NCBI GenBank assembly: GCA_964525165.1
Contig: CAZGGG010000006.1
Location: 18,919 to 82,918 of the forward strand
Direction: 5' to 3'
Source of the DNA: JAWLFI01 sp964525165
GTDB taxonomy: Bacteria; Bacteroidota; Bacteroidia; Chitinophagales; Saprospiraceae
DNA length: 64,000 bases
The position numbers were made by a program, and so were the translations under genes. Below the pieces are notes generated by a model that did no database searches, had not been told where the DNA came from, and saw only the letters and a list, made by a program, of their open reading frames with translations. Below are positions 62,675 through 64,000 of the stretch, in pieces; the first letter of the stretch is position 1, and each line of letters starts with the position of its first letter.

Positions 62675-64000
62675 ATGAGAAAGCTTTTTACACTTTCCCT
62701 GTTATTCATTGTATGCTTTTCAACTTCTGCCCAAAATGCGCTAACCCGTCAGAAAATTTTAGCCAAGACGAATGTTTCAGAATTGAATCGACTGTCCCGT
62801 GATTTTAAAATCCGGGATTCTATCGCTAAAGCAGAGGCGATTGCGAAAGCCAATGAGAAAGGTTGGCCGATTCGTATTGAAACCGACCAACAAATCTTGG
62901 AACTCATGCGTTTGAGTGAGGATGGCCAGCCTATGTATTACACTACCACCAATGATGCTGCCGCAATTAGTACTCAAACTAATCAGCTACATGTTGGAGG
63001 AAGCTCAGGATATAACCTTGAAGGCAGTGGTATGACGATCGCTGAGTGGGACGGAGGAGCTGTGCGGGGCACACATGAACAACTGAGTGGAAGGGTCACT
63101 CAAGTAGATGGTGATACTACTATCAGTAATCACGCAACACATGTAGCAGGAACACTGGTAGGCGATGGCACACCAGATGCAAGTGCAAAAGGAATGGCCC
63201 CCCAAGCTACTTTAGATGCTTACTACTGGGATGATGACAATGCTGAAATGGCTGCTGCAGCGGCAGGTGGAATTCTTGTATCTAATCATTCCTATGGATT
63301 TGCCACTGGGTGGAGTCGTCCTGCCTGGTATAATTATTCAGCGACACCCCAAGTAGAAGCGGATGGTTTTGGACTTTATCATTCTTCTGCAAGAGATTGG
63401 GATGTGATTGCTGAGAATGCTCCTTATTATTTGATATGTAAATCAGCAGGGAATGACCGAAATGATATACCGGTGGCTGTAGGGGATACTTTTTATTTGG
63501 ATGCAAACTCCAATAATCCTTACGTCTATGATCCGATAAATAACCCATCTACCTCCCCTGAGAAAGACGGCGGAACAGATGGGTATGATTGTGTGAGCTA
63601 TATGGGGAACGCCAAAAATATTCTAACAGTGGGTGCTGCTAATGATGTGCTGAACTACTCAGGACCCTCTGATGTATCGATGTCTTCTTTTAGTGGTTGG
63701 GGGCCGACGGATGACGGTCGGATAAAACCGGATATTGTGGGTAATGGCGTAGGATTATTTTCTTCATTAGGATGGACCAATTCCTCTTATGGTAGTTATA
63801 GTGGCACCTCCATGAGCAGCCCCAATGTTGCCGGCTCTTTGATTCTCTTGCAAGAGCATTATATCAATACGCATAACAGTAATGCCATGCTGGCCGCCAC
63901 CCTGAAGGCTTTGATTATACATACGGCCAGGGAATGTGGAGCGGCGGATGGACCGGATTACGAGTATGGATGGGGGCTATTGAGCGCACGAGATGCCGCA
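62675..64000 (+). CDS. Secreted S8 (subtilisin-like) serine protease, 3' end outside window
   Basis: 442 codons from ATG 62675 to the right edge without a stop. Signal peptide MRKLFTLSLLFIVCFSTSAQ. A propeptide-like stretch is followed by the S8 catalytic domain with the full triad: Asp126 in IAEWDGGAVRGTHEQL, His156 in ISNHATHVAGTLVGDG and Ser379 in YSGTSMSSPNVAGSL; the oxyanion asparagine is probably in ICKSAGNDRND. The domain ends near the edge (YEYGWGLLSARDAA). Related Bacteroidota proteases continue with P-domain or fibronectin-like modules and a T9SS signal, but none of that is visible here. Confidence 0.94.
   Translation, partial: MRKLFTLSLLFIVCFSTSAQNALTRQKILAKTNVSELNRLSRDFKIRDSIAKAEAIAKANEKGWPIRIETDQQILELMRLSEDGQPMYYTTTNDAAAISTQTNQLHVGGSSGYNLEGSGMTIAEWDGGAVRGTHEQLSGRVTQVDGDTTISNHATHVAGTLVGDGTPDASAKGMAPQATLDAYYWDDDNAEMAAAAAGGILVSNHSYGFATGWSRPAWYNYSATPQVEADGFGLYHSSARDWDVIAENAPYYLICKSAGNDRNDIPVAVGDTFYLDANSNNPYVYDPINNPSTSPEKDGGTDGYDCVSYMGNAKNILTVGAANDVLNYSGPSDVSMSSFSGWGPTDDGRIKPDIVGNGVGLFSSLGWTNSSYGSYSGTSMSSPNVAGSLILLQEHYINTHNSNAMLAATLKALIIHTARECGAADGPDYEYGWGLLSARDAA

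Noticed and set aside
62227..62709. 160-codon reverse frame over the deaminase and protease start
   Set aside because: Opposite strand of a well-supported enzyme and crosses the hairpin after it; no domain.
1..64000. tRNA, rRNA, CRISPR, insertion sequence, prophage, toxin-antitoxin or defence island
   Set aside because: Intergenic gaps are short and hold no such structures that I could recognise; all long frames belong to metabolic, respiratory, transport or surface proteins.

Overview
The window reads as chromosomal DNA of a free-living, aerobic, probably marine or aquatic member of the Bacteroidota. The evidence is a SusC/SusD outer-membrane pair, lipoproteins with PKD domains, type IX secretion system (T9SS) sorting domains of both type A and type B, a Tat-exported alternative complex III (Act) next to an A-type cytochrome oxidase, and TAnnTTTG-type promoter boxes instead of sigma70 boxes. 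A Saprospiria/Cytophagia-like lineage is plausible but cannot be fixed from sequence alone. Two runs of ten Ns (52553-52562 and 55571-55580), one apparent frameshift and one in-frame stop show that this is a draft assembly. No rRNA, tRNA, CRISPR array, insertion sequence, phage or recognised defence island was found.

Layout. 1-6266: end of a glycan-uptake locus (SusC-like receptor cut by the left edge, SusD-like lipoprotein, two PKD surface lipoproteins, one with three carbohydrate-binding-like repeats), followed by a sodium:solute symporter (6654-8243) and a T9SS type A cargo protein (8447-11113). 11315-15577: a PabA/TrpG-type amidotransferase, a DUF2461 protein, and a reverse-strand set LON-domain protein, gamma-glutamyltransferase, GNAT acetyltransferase. 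15619-21081: a very large alpha-2-macroglobulin-like lipoprotein with an intact thioester motif. 21086-30969, all on the reverse strand: UbiD-family decarboxylase, a lipoprotein gene interrupted by a stop codon, a frameshifted sodium:alanine symporter, FolK, deoxynucleoside kinase, SppA, MarR regulator, YceI protein and PepT. 31079-31873: ThyA.

32020-48513 is the centrepiece: fifteen tightly packed forward genes encoding alternative complex III (actA-F), cytochrome c oxidase subunits II, I, III, III and IV, heme O synthase, a cysteine-free SCO-like protein, a DUF420 membrane protein and a small CPMC protein, closed by a strong hairpin terminator. Together they would take electrons from menaquinol through multiheme cytochromes to oxygen. 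Unusual points are a sixth heme site on ActA, an OmpA-like tail on subunit II where caa3 enzymes carry cytochrome c, histidine-rich tails on several subunits, and the loss of all cysteines from the SCO-like protein.

48587-64000: a small membrane protein, an M32 carboxypeptidase, DUF423, pyruvate carboxylase (with a gap), uracil-DNA glycosylase, a YjjX-type NTPase (with a gap), a 1969-residue T9SS type B surface protein with three internal repeats, a single-domain response regulator overlapping a cytosine deaminase that resembles yeast Fcy1, and the first 442 codons of a secreted subtilisin-like protease cut by the right edge.

I did not find a clearly new biological system. The best candidates for new biology are the modifications of the respiratory operon.
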